A DNA stretch of 64,000 nt from a virus. Under the pieces are notes generated by a model. It searched no databases. It was not told where the DNA came from and saw nothing but the letters and a program-made list of their open reading frames with translations. The stretch spans positions 1-64,000 of IMG/VR virus record IMGVR_UViG_3300050821_016647; one strand, 5' to 3'. Below, one piece after another: positions 57,411-64,000 of the stretch. The stretch's first letter is position 1. Each line of letters starts with the position of its first letter. The position numbers and the translations under genes are program-made.

Positions 57411-57922
57411 GACTGCCCCGCCGTCGGCGCGCCATTCGCCGCTGGAGACGTGCCAGTGTCCGGCTCGAGATCATCGTCGTCGTCGTCATCATCGTCGTCG
57501 GGCGTGTTGGCTTCTTCCAACATCGCCTGCCAAACGTTGAACTTCGCGATAGTCAGCGTCCGCTGAACGGTGTGAGGGTAGTGCGTGATGATCACCGCGG
57601 TCTGCTGGCGTTCGAACTCGCTACCTGGAACAGGGACAGCATAGACGTCGACAGACGCGTCCTCGTTCGGGATCATGTCGACGATTCGAAGCGCCTGATG
57701 CCCCGCCGTCCCCTCGATCTCCTTGCCGTACGTGGCTGGGTTGTTCGGGTCCGTTCCACGGCTCAGTGTGGTCTCCGACCCGGGTACGAATCCACCGAGC
57801 TGCCACATCTCGCCGTTGACGAGCGCAACAGTAAAGAGCTTCGGTGGCGGGCTCATCGGGTCGGGCTGAGCTCCTGCCTGAGTAGGCTGACCGTTGGGCT
57901 GCTGAACGATGGGTTGGGTCAT
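57407..57922 (-). CDS. Unknown protein with poly-Asp tract (171 aa)
   Basis: A Pro/Gln-rich start, a beta-rich central domain (FTVALVNGEMWQLGGFVPGS, VDVYAVPVPGSEFERQQTAV) and a run of about ten Asp residues before an acidic Thr/Ala tail. Could bind Ca2+ or basic proteins. Confidence 0.55.
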   Translation of the reverse strand: MTQPIVQQPNGQPTQAGAQPDPMSPPPKLFTVALVNGEMWQLGGFVPGSETTLSRGTDPNNPATYGKEIEGTAGHQALRIVDMIPNEDASVDVYAVPVPGSEFERQQTAVIITHYPHTVQRTLTIAKFNVWQAMLEEANTPDDDDDDDDDDLEPDTGTSPAANGAPTAGQS

Positions 57923-58173
57923 GAACGTGCTCCTTTGACCGGCTTGTCGCCGACGAAATCTTCGCGTTTGTACACTCGACCGCCAACGGCGGTGAAGATG
58001 TTTTGCATGAACGTCAGACCTTGCTGGCTAACAGCGAAGTCGGCCAGCGCTTCGCCGATGTTGTGCGAGAGCGTGAGAGACGCTCTCAAGTCACCCGCTG
58101 GAAGAATCTCCAGCGCCGCCGAGACGAGCTCTTTGGACTGAGCAGTACATTGCTGACGAGCTCGCTTCTTCAT
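57919..58173 (-). CDS. Small helical protein (84 aa)
   Basis: MKKRARQQCTAQSKELVSAA opens a helical protein that ends KREDFVGDKPVKGARS. ATG 58173 was chosen because the longer frame runs through the RadC-like gene. ATGA overlap with the next gene. Confidence 0.55.
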   Translation of the reverse strand: MKKRARQQCTAQSKELVSAALEILPAGDLRASLTLSHNIGEALADFAVSQQGLTFMQNIFTAVGGRVYKREDFVGDKPVKGARS

Positions 58174-58181
58174 CGACTCTC

Positions 58182-59255
58182 CTATCGTTTCTTCTGCTTG
58201 TATCCGCGCAGCTTCAACTTGCCGGCTTCTGCGAAGCTGTAGAACTTCGTCTTGGTGCAAATAATCACGTGATCCATCAGCTCCAAGTTGACAGTCTGGG
58301 ACGCGTCCCGAATCGTCTCGGTCAGGAGCTTGTCCGAGTCCGATGGTTTACACACCGTCGAGGGGTGATTGTGCACTACGATAATCGCTGAAGCGCCTTC
58401 GACGACAGCGATACGTAGAACGTCCGGCACGGGTACATCCACTTTATCGCGAGCGCCGCGAGCGATCTCACTGATCCCGCGGACCATGAGCTGCGAGTCA
58501 ATGAGAATCGCAAGGAAGACCTCCTGGTCCTGCGACATCATGTACTCGCCAACCAACTTGCAGACACTCTTCGGCCCCGTCATCGGACCGATAGCCTTCG
58601 CCGCCGCGAGACACGAGCGAAACCGCTCGGGATCTCGAGCGATACGCACCCACGGCAAGCATTGAGGAGTCCTCGACGCATACGCACCGGTGAGCTCCTT
58701 CGAAAACGGCGTCTCAATGGACTCCTTGATCGCGTACCCTCCCCCCTCACTCGCTGCGAACCGATCGAACACGACCGCGTTGGGTGTCCCCGCTCCTTCA
58801 CACGCGGGTCCGCAGCACGCGACCTGATCCCCGCCGGGCTCCGCTACGGCAAAGAGCGGCTCGCTCGCCGTGTTACCAGTCAGGAGTCGTCCGCGACCTG
58901 CAAACGCGACCTCGGTCCGTTGCGTACCCACGACCGCGACGTCGACAGCGACCTTGCCGTCACAGCCGCAGCCTGGCTTCTTCCCGCCCGAGAACGCCTG
59001 CTCGAGGTTCCCCGCCGCCTCTATAGAGGAGAGCGGCACCGGCCGACCGTACGTCTGCTCGTCGACCGCAAGGCCGCTGAGCTCGTCGGCTTGGTCCGAC
59101 GCGACCCAGCGCTTGGCCTGATCGAACGGCACGCCAACCAGGACCGCTTGGCCGCCGAGGTTCGAAAGAATCCAGGCTCGAGACGTCCCGTCTTTCAAGG
59201 TGAAGACGAGCTGGAGGCGGACAGAATATCCGGGCGTGTTTTCGGAGTGGTTCAT
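58182..59255 (-). CDS. RadC-like JAB/MPN protein with long N-terminal extension (357 aa)
   Basis: The C-terminal ~120 residues carry the RadC metal site: VFLAILIDSQL (Glu region), IIVVHNHPST and PSDSD, as in HNHPSGxxxPSxxD. The N-terminal ~230 residues are unlike RadC and hold cysteine clusters (KKPGCGCDGK, VACCGPACEG). RadC-type proteins on mobile elements are often putative nucleases or regulators, while other JAMM proteins are metallopeptidases. Confidence 0.75.
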   Translation of the reverse strand: MNHSENTPGYSVRLQLVFTLKDGTSRAWILSNLGGQAVLVGVPFDQAKRWVASDQADELSGLAVDEQTYGRPVPLSSIEAAGNLEQAFSGGKKPGCGCDGKVAVDVAVVGTQRTEVAFAGRGRLLTGNTASEPLFAVAEPGGDQVACCGPACEGAGTPNAVVFDRFAASEGGGYAIKESIETPFSKELTGAYASRTPQCLPWVRIARDPERFRSCLAAAKAIGPMTGPKSVCKLVGEYMMSQDQEVFLAILIDSQLMVRGISEIARGARDKVDVPVPDVLRIAVVEGASAIIVVHNHPSTVCKPSDSDKLLTETIRDASQTVNLELMDHVIICTKTKFYSFAEAGKLKLRGYKQKKR

Positions 59256-59296
59256 GTCCGCCAGCTTACCCCAGTCCGCGTTCCTGGTCCTCGCCC

Positions 59297-59743
59297 CTAG
59301 TCCGCCGCCGTCATGGCTTCGACGATCGACTTGCCGTCTGCCTCGCCGGTGACAGTCACGCCGCCTCGAGAGGTCACACCGACCGCCGAGTTGGGCGCGT
59401 CGTTCGGGACGAGGCGACCGCAGACGGCCGAACCGTTCTGCGTAACGCGCACCCAGACGCCGTATCCGGTCTCGCCGCCGCGCTCGATCGAGATGATGTC
59501 GCCTTCCTTGAAGCCGACGACGTCCGGGCCGACGCTCATGACGATGTAGCAGGCGTCTTTGGTCTTGTTACCGGGAAGCGCCAGAATCGACTTGTTCGGC
59601 TCGTACGCCGCCTTCTTGCAGAAGAGGAACCCCGGGCCCGCCTGCCACTTGTAGTTGCCCGCCGTCAGGCGGGGGTCCTTCTCCGGCTCGTACGTCCTCA
59701 CGTCGGTCACCGGTGACGTTGTTTTCAAGTCGTCCGTTCCCAT
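59297..59743 (-). CDS. Beta-rich unknown protein (148 aa)
   Basis: MGTDDLKTTSPVTDVRTYEP leads to a beta-barrel-like body (VVGFKEGDIISIERGGETGY, VWVRVTQNGSAVCGRLVPND). It could be a capsid decoration or OB-fold protein. It overlaps the upstream gene by 176 bases in another frame. Confidence 0.55.
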   Translation of the reverse strand: MGTDDLKTTSPVTDVRTYEPEKDPRLTAGNYKWQAGPGFLFCKKAAYEPNKSILALPGNKTKDACYIVMSVGPDVVGFKEGDIISIERGGETGYGVWVRVTQNGSAVCGRLVPNDAPNSAVGVTSRGGVTVTGEADGKSIVEAMTAAD

Positions 59744-59936
59744 CGCTCGTCTCCTCTGGCAGTTCTTCGTGTAGCAATCGGTCGTAAAGTCGCTTCGTGA
59801 TGACGTCGAGCTCGATAGCGAGCCAGGCTCGCTCCTTCTCGTCCGCCTTCCCCTTCCATGCATCTTTGAGCGCGGCGTGCCGCAACCTGACAACGTTCTG
59901 TAAGACTCGCAAGTGCTGGATCAGCGCTGGACTCAT
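59568..59936 (-). CDS. Small helical protein overlapping the next gene (122 aa)
   Basis: The first ~65 residues (MSPALIQHLRVLQNVVRLRH, WLAIELDVITKRLYDRLLHE) look like a genuine helical domain. The rest, in the overlap with the 59297-59743 gene, is Gly/Arg-rich and may be shadow sequence. Either a real gene with a long overlap or one truncated by a frameshift. Confidence 0.45.
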   Translation of the reverse strand: MSPALIQHLRVLQNVVRLRHAALKDAWKGKADEKERAWLAIELDVITKRLYDRLLHEELPEETSDGNGRLENNVTGDRREDVRAGEGPPPDGGQLQVAGGPGVPLLQEGGVRAEQVDSGASR

Positions 59937-60069
59937 TTTTCCTCTTCAGTCGATGGCGGCGCCCACTCGGTCCACCACGGCGCCATGATGACAAGATGAA
60001 CAGTCCCTCGCCGACACTGCACGAGAGCTGAAGCCCGAGATGGACGTCGCCATCGACCGAACGAAGCGC

Positions 60070-60102
60070 GCCCCCGCTGGGAGGTTCAATTCCGACGGGG
60101 GC
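60070..60102 (-). other. Hairpin in the 60 kb intergenic region
   Basis: GCCCCCG and CGGGGGC form a 7-bp stem around a 19-base loop. No T-run follows in either direction. Could be a terminator of the 60136 operon or an mRNA structure. Confidence 0.4.
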
Positions 60103-60112
60103 ACACGCTCTT

Positions 60113-60139
60113 GTAATACGAAAGTGTGCGGGCCGTCAA
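60113..60139 (-). promoter_or_regulatory. Candidate promoter for the leftward structural operon
   Basis: TTGACG (60134-60139), 15-base spacer and TATTAC (60113-60118) on the minus strand, with the -35 at the end of the upstream gene. It lacks the GCG...CGAGACA flanks of the early promoters, so it may belong to a different class. Confidence 0.5.
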
Positions 60140-60411
60140 CGGCGAGCGCGAGCGCGCTTCGGAGGCACTTCTTCCTCCTCTTCCTCGTCGTCTTCCTCTT
60201 CCTCTTCCTCGTCCTCTGGGCGCTCGTAGCCAGGCTCGAACCGTTCGAGGTACTCCTCGATCATCTCGTCGGCGAGCGCGACCGCATCATCGAGAACGAC
60301 TTCGAACTTCTTCTTGGGGTTGCCGCCGAGACCGGAGAGCGCCGCAGACGCGAACGCGAGCCACGCTTGACGTTCTTCGAGTTCACTGATGATGCCACCG
60401 AGCTTACTCAT
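60136..60411 (-). CDS. Small acidic protein (91 aa)
   Basis: MSKLGGIISELEERQAWLAF begins a helical protein, then a Glu/Asp run (PEDEEEEEEDDEEEEEEVPP) and a basic end RARARR. The chosen ATG overlaps the ThyX stop as ATGA. Could act as a histone- or coat-protein chaperone-like acidic protein; no evidence beyond composition. Confidence 0.6.
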   Translation of the reverse strand: MSKLGGIISELEERQAWLAFASAALSGLGGNPKKKFEVVLDDAVALADEMIEEYLERFEPGYERPEDEEEEEEDDEEEEEEVPPKRARARR

Positions 60412-61289
60412 GACTCCACCATCCACGGTTGAGGAAATAGGTTAGGTGATTGTTCGACCGCGACTTTTCGGAGCTTTCGAGCGAAACGTTGAATCTCGAG
60501 ATCCGCGGCGTTGTTCGCACGCTCCCTTACCAGCTTTGCGATGGCTGCGGGATTGGTAGTCCAAATGAAGCTCGTCTCAGCCTGGTGTGGCAGGAAGCTC
60601 GAGGCAGCTTCGTAGATGCGCTTCTTGTCGAGGCTGGTTGGCTTCTTGCCGTGTGCGATCTCGAATGCGTCGCATTCGCGTGAGACCGCGCCGAGGTAGT
60701 TGGCGTACGCCGACTGCATCGACTCTTTGAAATGCGTTTGCATACGAAGACGATGTGTCTCGTCCGCGTACTCGAACTCGAGACTGGAATACTTCGGTGG
60801 CTCGATGAAGAAACCGTAGTGATGAGTAAAGCGCGTTGACTCCTGCGACGGAGCGCCCTCCTCATCACGGTCGGCACCGACATAGTTGCGGATGATCTCG
60901 TGGCTCACGCGTCGAGAAACGCCCGCAAAGAAGAACGTCATCTTCGCGTGGTAGAGGATGCTGGCGTGCGGGATGTCGCCCTGCTGTGTGTTCTTGATGT
61001 ACTCGGCGTTCGTCTTCTTGCCGGCCTTGAGACCGAACGAGTCGTAGCACTTTCGACCAGCGAGCTCGACGAGCAGCTCGTTGTCCGATAGTCGACGCCC
61101 GTTCTCCATGAACGGATGAGGGAAGAGAGATTCCCAATTACGATTCGGCTCATCAGGCAAGCACTCGGGTCGATGCTTCTCAACCCAGTTCATCATCTCG
61201 GTAATTCCGGACGGAGTGAGCTCCATGGCCGCGATGAGCAAAACCGTCGGGTCGTCCGTGAGAATGGTGACTTTCTTTCCGGTATCCAT
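60408..61289 (-). CDS. thyX: Flavin-dependent thymidylate synthase ThyX
   Basis: The 293-residue protein matches ThyX: IPHASILYHAKMTFFFAGVS, then RRVSHEIIRNYVGAD and SQESTRF. These correspond to the FAD/dUMP-binding signature where usual ThyX proteins read RHRxxSxxxxSxR. The active-site region has an unusual insert DRDEEGAP before the Ser-Arg end. ThyX makes dTMP from dUMP with methylene-folate and FAD and is common in phages. The start overlaps the upstream stop as TGATG. Confidence 0.85.
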   Translation of the reverse strand: MDTGKKVTILTDDPTVLLIAAMELTPSGITEMMNWVEKHRPECLPDEPNRNWESLFPHPFMENGRRLSDNELLVELAGRKCYDSFGLKAGKKTNAEYIKNTQQGDIPHASILYHAKMTFFFAGVSRRVSHEIIRNYVGADRDEEGAPSQESTRFTHHYGFFIEPPKYSSLEFEYADETHRLRMQTHFKESMQSAYANYLGAVSRECDAFEIAHGKKPTSLDKKRIYEAASSFLPHQAETSFIWTTNPAAIAKLVRERANNAADLEIQRFARKLRKVAVEQSPNLFPQPWMVES

Positions 61290-62410
61290 CAGAACGTGAA
61301 CCTCGACTTCGCCGCCTCTACTGGAGCGGGCGCGGGTGGGGCGAGCGGTGGCGCTGGTAGCGTCGCAGCTGCCTCGCTCGCAGCCTGCAAAAACTCCGGC
61401 TTGTCGTGCTCCGGGTGCATGGCCCACGCGCGAGCGAGGTCGATCTGCATGCTCGTCCATCCCGTGACGGTAACGAGATTCAGCGCGATACCGAGCTTGC
61501 TCAGCTCTGTGACGAGCTGCGACAGGTTCTCCCTCGCTGCGGCTGGATTCTCTTTCGAGACAGCCTTCGTCCCGTTCGAACCTTCGCGCGACGCTTTCAA
61601 CCGCGCAAGCTCATCGGTCGACGTGTCTGGAGCTCGCCCGAGCGCTTCATCGCGCTGCGCTTTGTTCTCCGGCGTCTCGGCGACGGTTCCGTTGGCCGTC
61701 CCGTTCGCTGCTGCCGCTGCCGCCGCAGCTTCCGCCTCGAGCGTCCTCTTGTTCTTCGCGCCCCTCGGTCGTCCCTTCCCTCTTTTTCCGCCTTCGGCTG
61801 ATCCGCCGATGTTGACCGACCAGCAGTTACCGCACTTCTGGCAAGCGACTTCGTGCTGTCCCGGGTTGTTGTCGGGAGGGTCCATCTTCCAGTTTTCGGG
61901 CGGGCACGTGCACGGCTTGAACTTGCCTTCGTTCGCCGCCTCACTGCAAAGCTTCCCTTCTCCCGTGTGTCGATGCGCGGTCTCTCCCGAATACTCGACA
62001 CCTGCATCGCACGCTGCGCAGCCTCCAGCTGGTCTTGGCTCGCTGGGGGCTGGCGGCGGGACTACGACAGGCGGAGCAGCCGGTGGCTCTTGGATGGCAC
62101 GACCATTCGAGACGGGCACTACCACCACGCCACCACCATGGCTCGATCCGACAGTGACGCTCGGAGCTGATGTTGGAGCGATCATGGTCGCGCCCGGGTT
62201 CGCCTTCAGGAAGGCCGCGTTGTCGGCCATGATCTTTTCTCCCTTCTCTTCGATCTCGGCAGCGAGACCTTTCAGGAGAAGAACAACGCACTTGATCGAG
62301 CACGCATCCGCACGAACGGTCTCTCCCCATCCTCCTGCGACGGTGACGCCGCCATTGAAATCGTCGACCAGGTGCTGACACACGTCACACGTCACTACGA
62401 GCTTTCTCAT
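61289..62410 (-). CDS. Zinc-binding protein with AT-hook (373 aa)
   Basis: CDVCQHLVDDFNGG and CSIKC start the protein, then a Pro-rich linker and a middle cysteine cluster (CAACDAGVE, CTCPPENWK, CQKCGNCW). GGKRGKGRPRGAKNKR is a classic AT-hook (GRPRG). Ala-rich helices follow. It overlaps ThyX by one base. Likely a DNA-associated protein. Confidence 0.6.
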   Translation of the reverse strand: MRKLVVTCDVCQHLVDDFNGGVTVAGGWGETVRADACSIKCVVLLLKGLAAEIEEKGEKIMADNAAFLKANPGATMIAPTSAPSVTVGSSHGGGVVVVPVSNGRAIQEPPAAPPVVVPPPAPSEPRPAGGCAACDAGVEYSGETAHRHTGEGKLCSEAANEGKFKPCTCPPENWKMDPPDNNPGQHEVACQKCGNCWSVNIGGSAEGGKRGKGRPRGAKNKRTLEAEAAAAAAAANGTANGTVAETPENKAQRDEALGRAPDTSTDELARLKASREGSNGTKAVSKENPAAARENLSQLVTELSKLGIALNLVTVTGWTSMQIDLARAWAMHPEHDKPEFLQAASEAAATLPAPPLAPPAPAPVEAAKSRFTF

Positions 62411-62613
62411 CGTTCAAATCCTCCCGCTTTGAGCGCGGCCTCGGCCAGCTCTCGCGTTTTGTAGTAGTTGCTTTCGCGCGAGTAAGGCCCGCACGAGCAG
62501 TATGTCCCGATGTAGTGGCCGGCCGGCGACCGGTACACATCGAGCTTCGGCGTCACGCCGCAGTCGCCACACGTAGCCGCAAAGCCCGTCGCGATGGTCT
62601 CTCCGGGAATCAT
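62407..62613 (-). CDS. Small zinc-binding protein (68 aa)
   Basis: MIPGETIATGFAATCGDCGV and YCSCGPYSRE give a CxxC...CxC site, and the C-terminal helix is TRELAEAALKAGG. ATG 62613 overlaps the preceding stop as ATGA. Confidence 0.6.
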   Translation of the reverse strand: MIPGETIATGFAATCGDCGVTPKLDVYRSPAGHYIGTYCSCGPYSRESNYYKTRELAEAALKAGGFER

Positions 62614-62780
62614 CGACCGATCTTCGACTTCAGCTTCGCGCGCTCCCGGCGCAGGCGCTTCTTCGTGAGCCGCCGGTAATAGAGGTGCTCGTTGTACGGG
62701 CGGCCTCGAATCCAAACGCGAAATCCGCCTCGCCATTCGGCGCTCCCACGTGATTTGTTCGGCCTCGTTCCCGCAATCAT
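62610..62780 (-). CDS. Small basic protein (56 aa)
   Basis: MIAGTRPNKSRGSAEWRGGF is followed by an Arg/Lys-rich helix (YYRRLTKKRLRRERAKLKSK). The ORF lies fully between coupled neighbours with a four-base overlap on both sides, so it is probably real despite its length. Confidence 0.5.
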   Translation of the reverse strand: MIAGTRPNKSRGSAEWRGGFRVWIRGRPYNEHLYYRRLTKKRLRRERAKLKSKIGR

Positions 62781-63016
62781 AGACACCTCCTCATCACCTT
62801 CCCGAATACCCTCATCGCCGTCGATGGACGACTCTTGAGCGAGATCACTCGACGTAGCGTCTCGATATCCTCATCGAGACGCCGCGCGAGCTCTCCTATC
62901 GACATACTTCCGCGACCGTCGCAGCACGGGCACCGAACGGCTAGGTCATAGCCCTCACGAGAGCGTAGGACCCAGCCGAGGTTGCACAGCTCGCACTGAA
63001 ACGGTCGCGCGGTCAC
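62777..63016 (-). CDS. Small zinc-ribbon protein (79 aa)
   Basis: GTG start. CELCNLGWVLRSREG and CPCCDGRG form a zinc ribbon, then a helix-turn-helix-like segment (SIGELARRLDEDIETLRRVI) that may bind DNA. GTGA overlap with the H1-like gene. Confidence 0.65.
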   Translation of the reverse strand: MTARPFQCELCNLGWVLRSREGYDLAVRCPCCDGRGSMSIGELARRLDEDIETLRRVISLKSRPSTAMRVFGKVMRRCL

Positions 63017-63690
63017 GCCTCGGCGGAGGTTGCCGCCGAGGCCGCGCCGTTCGACTCGATGTGCTTGTCGAGGGCCGCGAGCGCCTTCTTCTTGCTCTTC
63101 TTCGGCGCCTTCGACTTCGCTGCACCGTTCGACTTGGCCTTCGCCTTGGCCGGCTTCGCTTTGGCCTTCGCGGGCTTTGCCTTCTTCGGCGCAGCCTTCG
63201 CCTTGGCCTTCGCCTTCGCGGGCTTCGACTTGGCCTTTGGCGCAGCCTTTTTCGCAGGCTTCGCAGCGCTCTTGACCGCGCCGACGGTGTACTCGGTCGC
63301 GCGCTTGTTGCCCTGCTTCTTGAGGCCGAGCTTGTCGAGCGCGTACTGGAGTGGCTTCATCCACTCGCGCTTGTCGATGGCGAGCGCAGCCCTGACGGCC
63401 TCGGCGCGCATGGGGACGCCTGCCTGCTTCACGTAAGCGACGATCTTGCCGGCCATCTCCACGATGTCCTCTTCGGATCGCCGCGCGAGTCGGCCTGACT
63501 TGGCCTTGGCTGGGCCCGGCGGGCGACCACGGCGGGGAGCGCCATTGGTAGCAGTCGCTGCGGTGAGCGACGTCGACTTGCCATACCGGTCGCCAATGAG
63601 GTCTTCGAGCGAACACTCGCGAATGGCGAGCATGACGCTCGCGGCGAACTCGGCTGAGGCTGCTGCGATCTTTTCACGAAGCTGTTCCAT
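63013..63690 (-). CDS. Histone H1-like Lys/Ala-rich DNA-binding protein (225 aa)
   Basis: Residues 1-60 are a helical N-terminus, followed by an AT-hook-like RRGRPPGPAK. A winged-helix-like domain (about 70-140) has KIVAYVKQAGVPMRAEAVRA. The C-terminal ~85 residues are Lys/Ala/Pro repeats (KPAKAKAKAKAAPKKAKPAK) like bacterial HctB or AlgP-type and eukaryotic H1 tails. ATG 63690 has an AAGGAG site. Likely compacts or regulates the element's DNA. Confidence 0.7.
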   Translation of the reverse strand: MEQLREKIAAASAEFAASVMLAIRECSLEDLIGDRYGKSTSLTAATATNGAPRRGRPPGPAKAKSGRLARRSEEDIVEMAGKIVAYVKQAGVPMRAEAVRAALAIDKREWMKPLQYALDKLGLKKQGNKRATEYTVGAVKSAAKPAKKAAPKAKSKPAKAKAKAKAAPKKAKPAKAKAKPAKAKAKSNGAAKSKAPKKSKKKALAALDKHIESNGAASAATSAEA

Positions 63691-63722
63691 GAGTCTTCTC
63701 CTTTTTTGTGGGTCGGCCCCCG

Positions 63723-63750
63723 TCATAATAACGTGAACCTGGTTATGCAA
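63723..63750 (-). promoter_or_regulatory. Candidate promoter of the H1-like operon
   Basis: TTGCAT (63745-63750), 16-base spacer and TTATGA (63723-63728) on the minus strand, about 35 bases before the start codon. Within the spacer AACCAGGTT is a small palindrome that could be an operator. Confidence 0.5.
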
Positions 63751-63762
63751 GAGCTGAAGTGA

Positions 63763-64000
63763 TTATTTCCAGATAACCGGGCGATTTGTTTCCCGATCGA
63801 ACCTCCAAACCTGATTACGATCTCCGTACTTCGGAAATCCGACGAATCCAGGTTGGCCGCGCCAGACCCAGACCATGTCGCGGTGTTGCAGCTCGGCAAT
63901 CACGGAGCGTCCCTGACTCTCTTCGAGATCAAAGAGCTTCGTGAGCTCATTGAGCAGATGGGCAAAGTGGATGTCCACGAGCGTGTGGTGCGGCTCTACC
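63763..64000 (-). CDS. C-terminal part of an unknown protein (runs off right edge)
   Basis: The frame is open to the window edge and reads ...EPHHTLVDIHFAHLLNELTK and FPKYGDRNQVWRFDRETNRP before stopping at 63763. A GTG at 63978 could be an internal start, but protein-like sequence continues upstream. No family recognised. Confidence 0.55.
   Translation of the reverse strand, partial: VEPHHTLVDIHFAHLLNELTKLFDLEESQGRSVIAELQHRDMVWVWRGQPGFVGFPKYGDRNQVWRFDRETNRPVIWK

Noticed and set aside
60070-60105. tRNA T-arm-like GGTTCAATTCC between two GC-rich arms
   Set aside because: The arms do not form a cloverleaf, there is no D-arm or anticodon arm at the right spacing, and the T-stem is unpaired.

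Overview
The window is a gene-dense, high-GC stretch with almost no spacing between genes. Consecutive genes overlap by ATGA, GTGA or TGATG. It carries no rRNA, tRNA or chromosomal housekeeping cluster. Its content points to a large viral or virus-derived extrachromosomal element of a high-GC bacterium: fibre-like repeat proteins, LysM proteins, a beta-helix pair, ThyX, a RadC-like protein, a tyrosine recombinase, endonuclease VII and free-standing endonucleases. The sigma70-type promoters (TTGACA, 16 bp, TATCAT) fit a proteobacterial or myxobacterial host. The host assignment is inference.

Layout. (1) 1-14.2 kb, minus strand: an early or replication-type block of a ComM-like AAA+ protein, a DUF3560-methyltransferase, many small unknown proteins, a Ycf46-like AAA+ ATPase, an endonuclease VII-type HNH nuclease and a tyrosine recombinase. 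Three operons start at the same promoter box. A ~690 bp non-coding gap (11.74-12.43 kb) holds two perfect DnaA boxes and iteron-like repeats and is a candidate replication origin. (2) 14.3-16.2 kb, plus strand: a short rightward operon of small proteins, some membrane-anchored. (3) 16.2-23.2 kb, minus strand apart from an interrupted plus-strand HNH endonuclease: a run of small single-span membrane proteins sharing an Asn-Pro-hydrophobic motif before a Gly-rich membrane segment. (4) 23.2-27.4 kb: a sugar epimerase, a glycosyltransferase, a methyltransferase and zinc-ribbon proteins. (5) 27.5-37.6 kb: fibre and beta-helix proteins, probably receptor-binding. (6) 37.6-57.1 kb: a likely virion block with two LysM proteins, a candidate coat protein, an Arg-rich protamine-like membrane protein, a transglutaminase-fold protein and many C-terminally anchored proteins, interrupted by a plus-strand GIY-YIG endonuclease. 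(7) 57.1-64 kb: smaller structural or unknown proteins, RadC-like, ThyX, an H1-like DNA-binding protein and zinc-ribbon proteins.

The most unusual content is two short sequence signatures shared by otherwise different proteins. One is [R/K/S]NP[L/F/I/V] next to a Gly-rich transmembrane helix, in about thirteen proteins. The other is a G-[L/V/F]-G-[K/Q/R] motif, often at the very N- or C-terminus, in about fifteen proteins. Together with the many membrane anchors, and the absence of any recognisable terminase, portal, sheath or tape measure in 64 kb, this suggests a membrane-containing particle with its own assembly or maturation code. That reading is inference. The transglutaminase-fold protein and the RadC/JAMM protein are the candidate proteases in the window.
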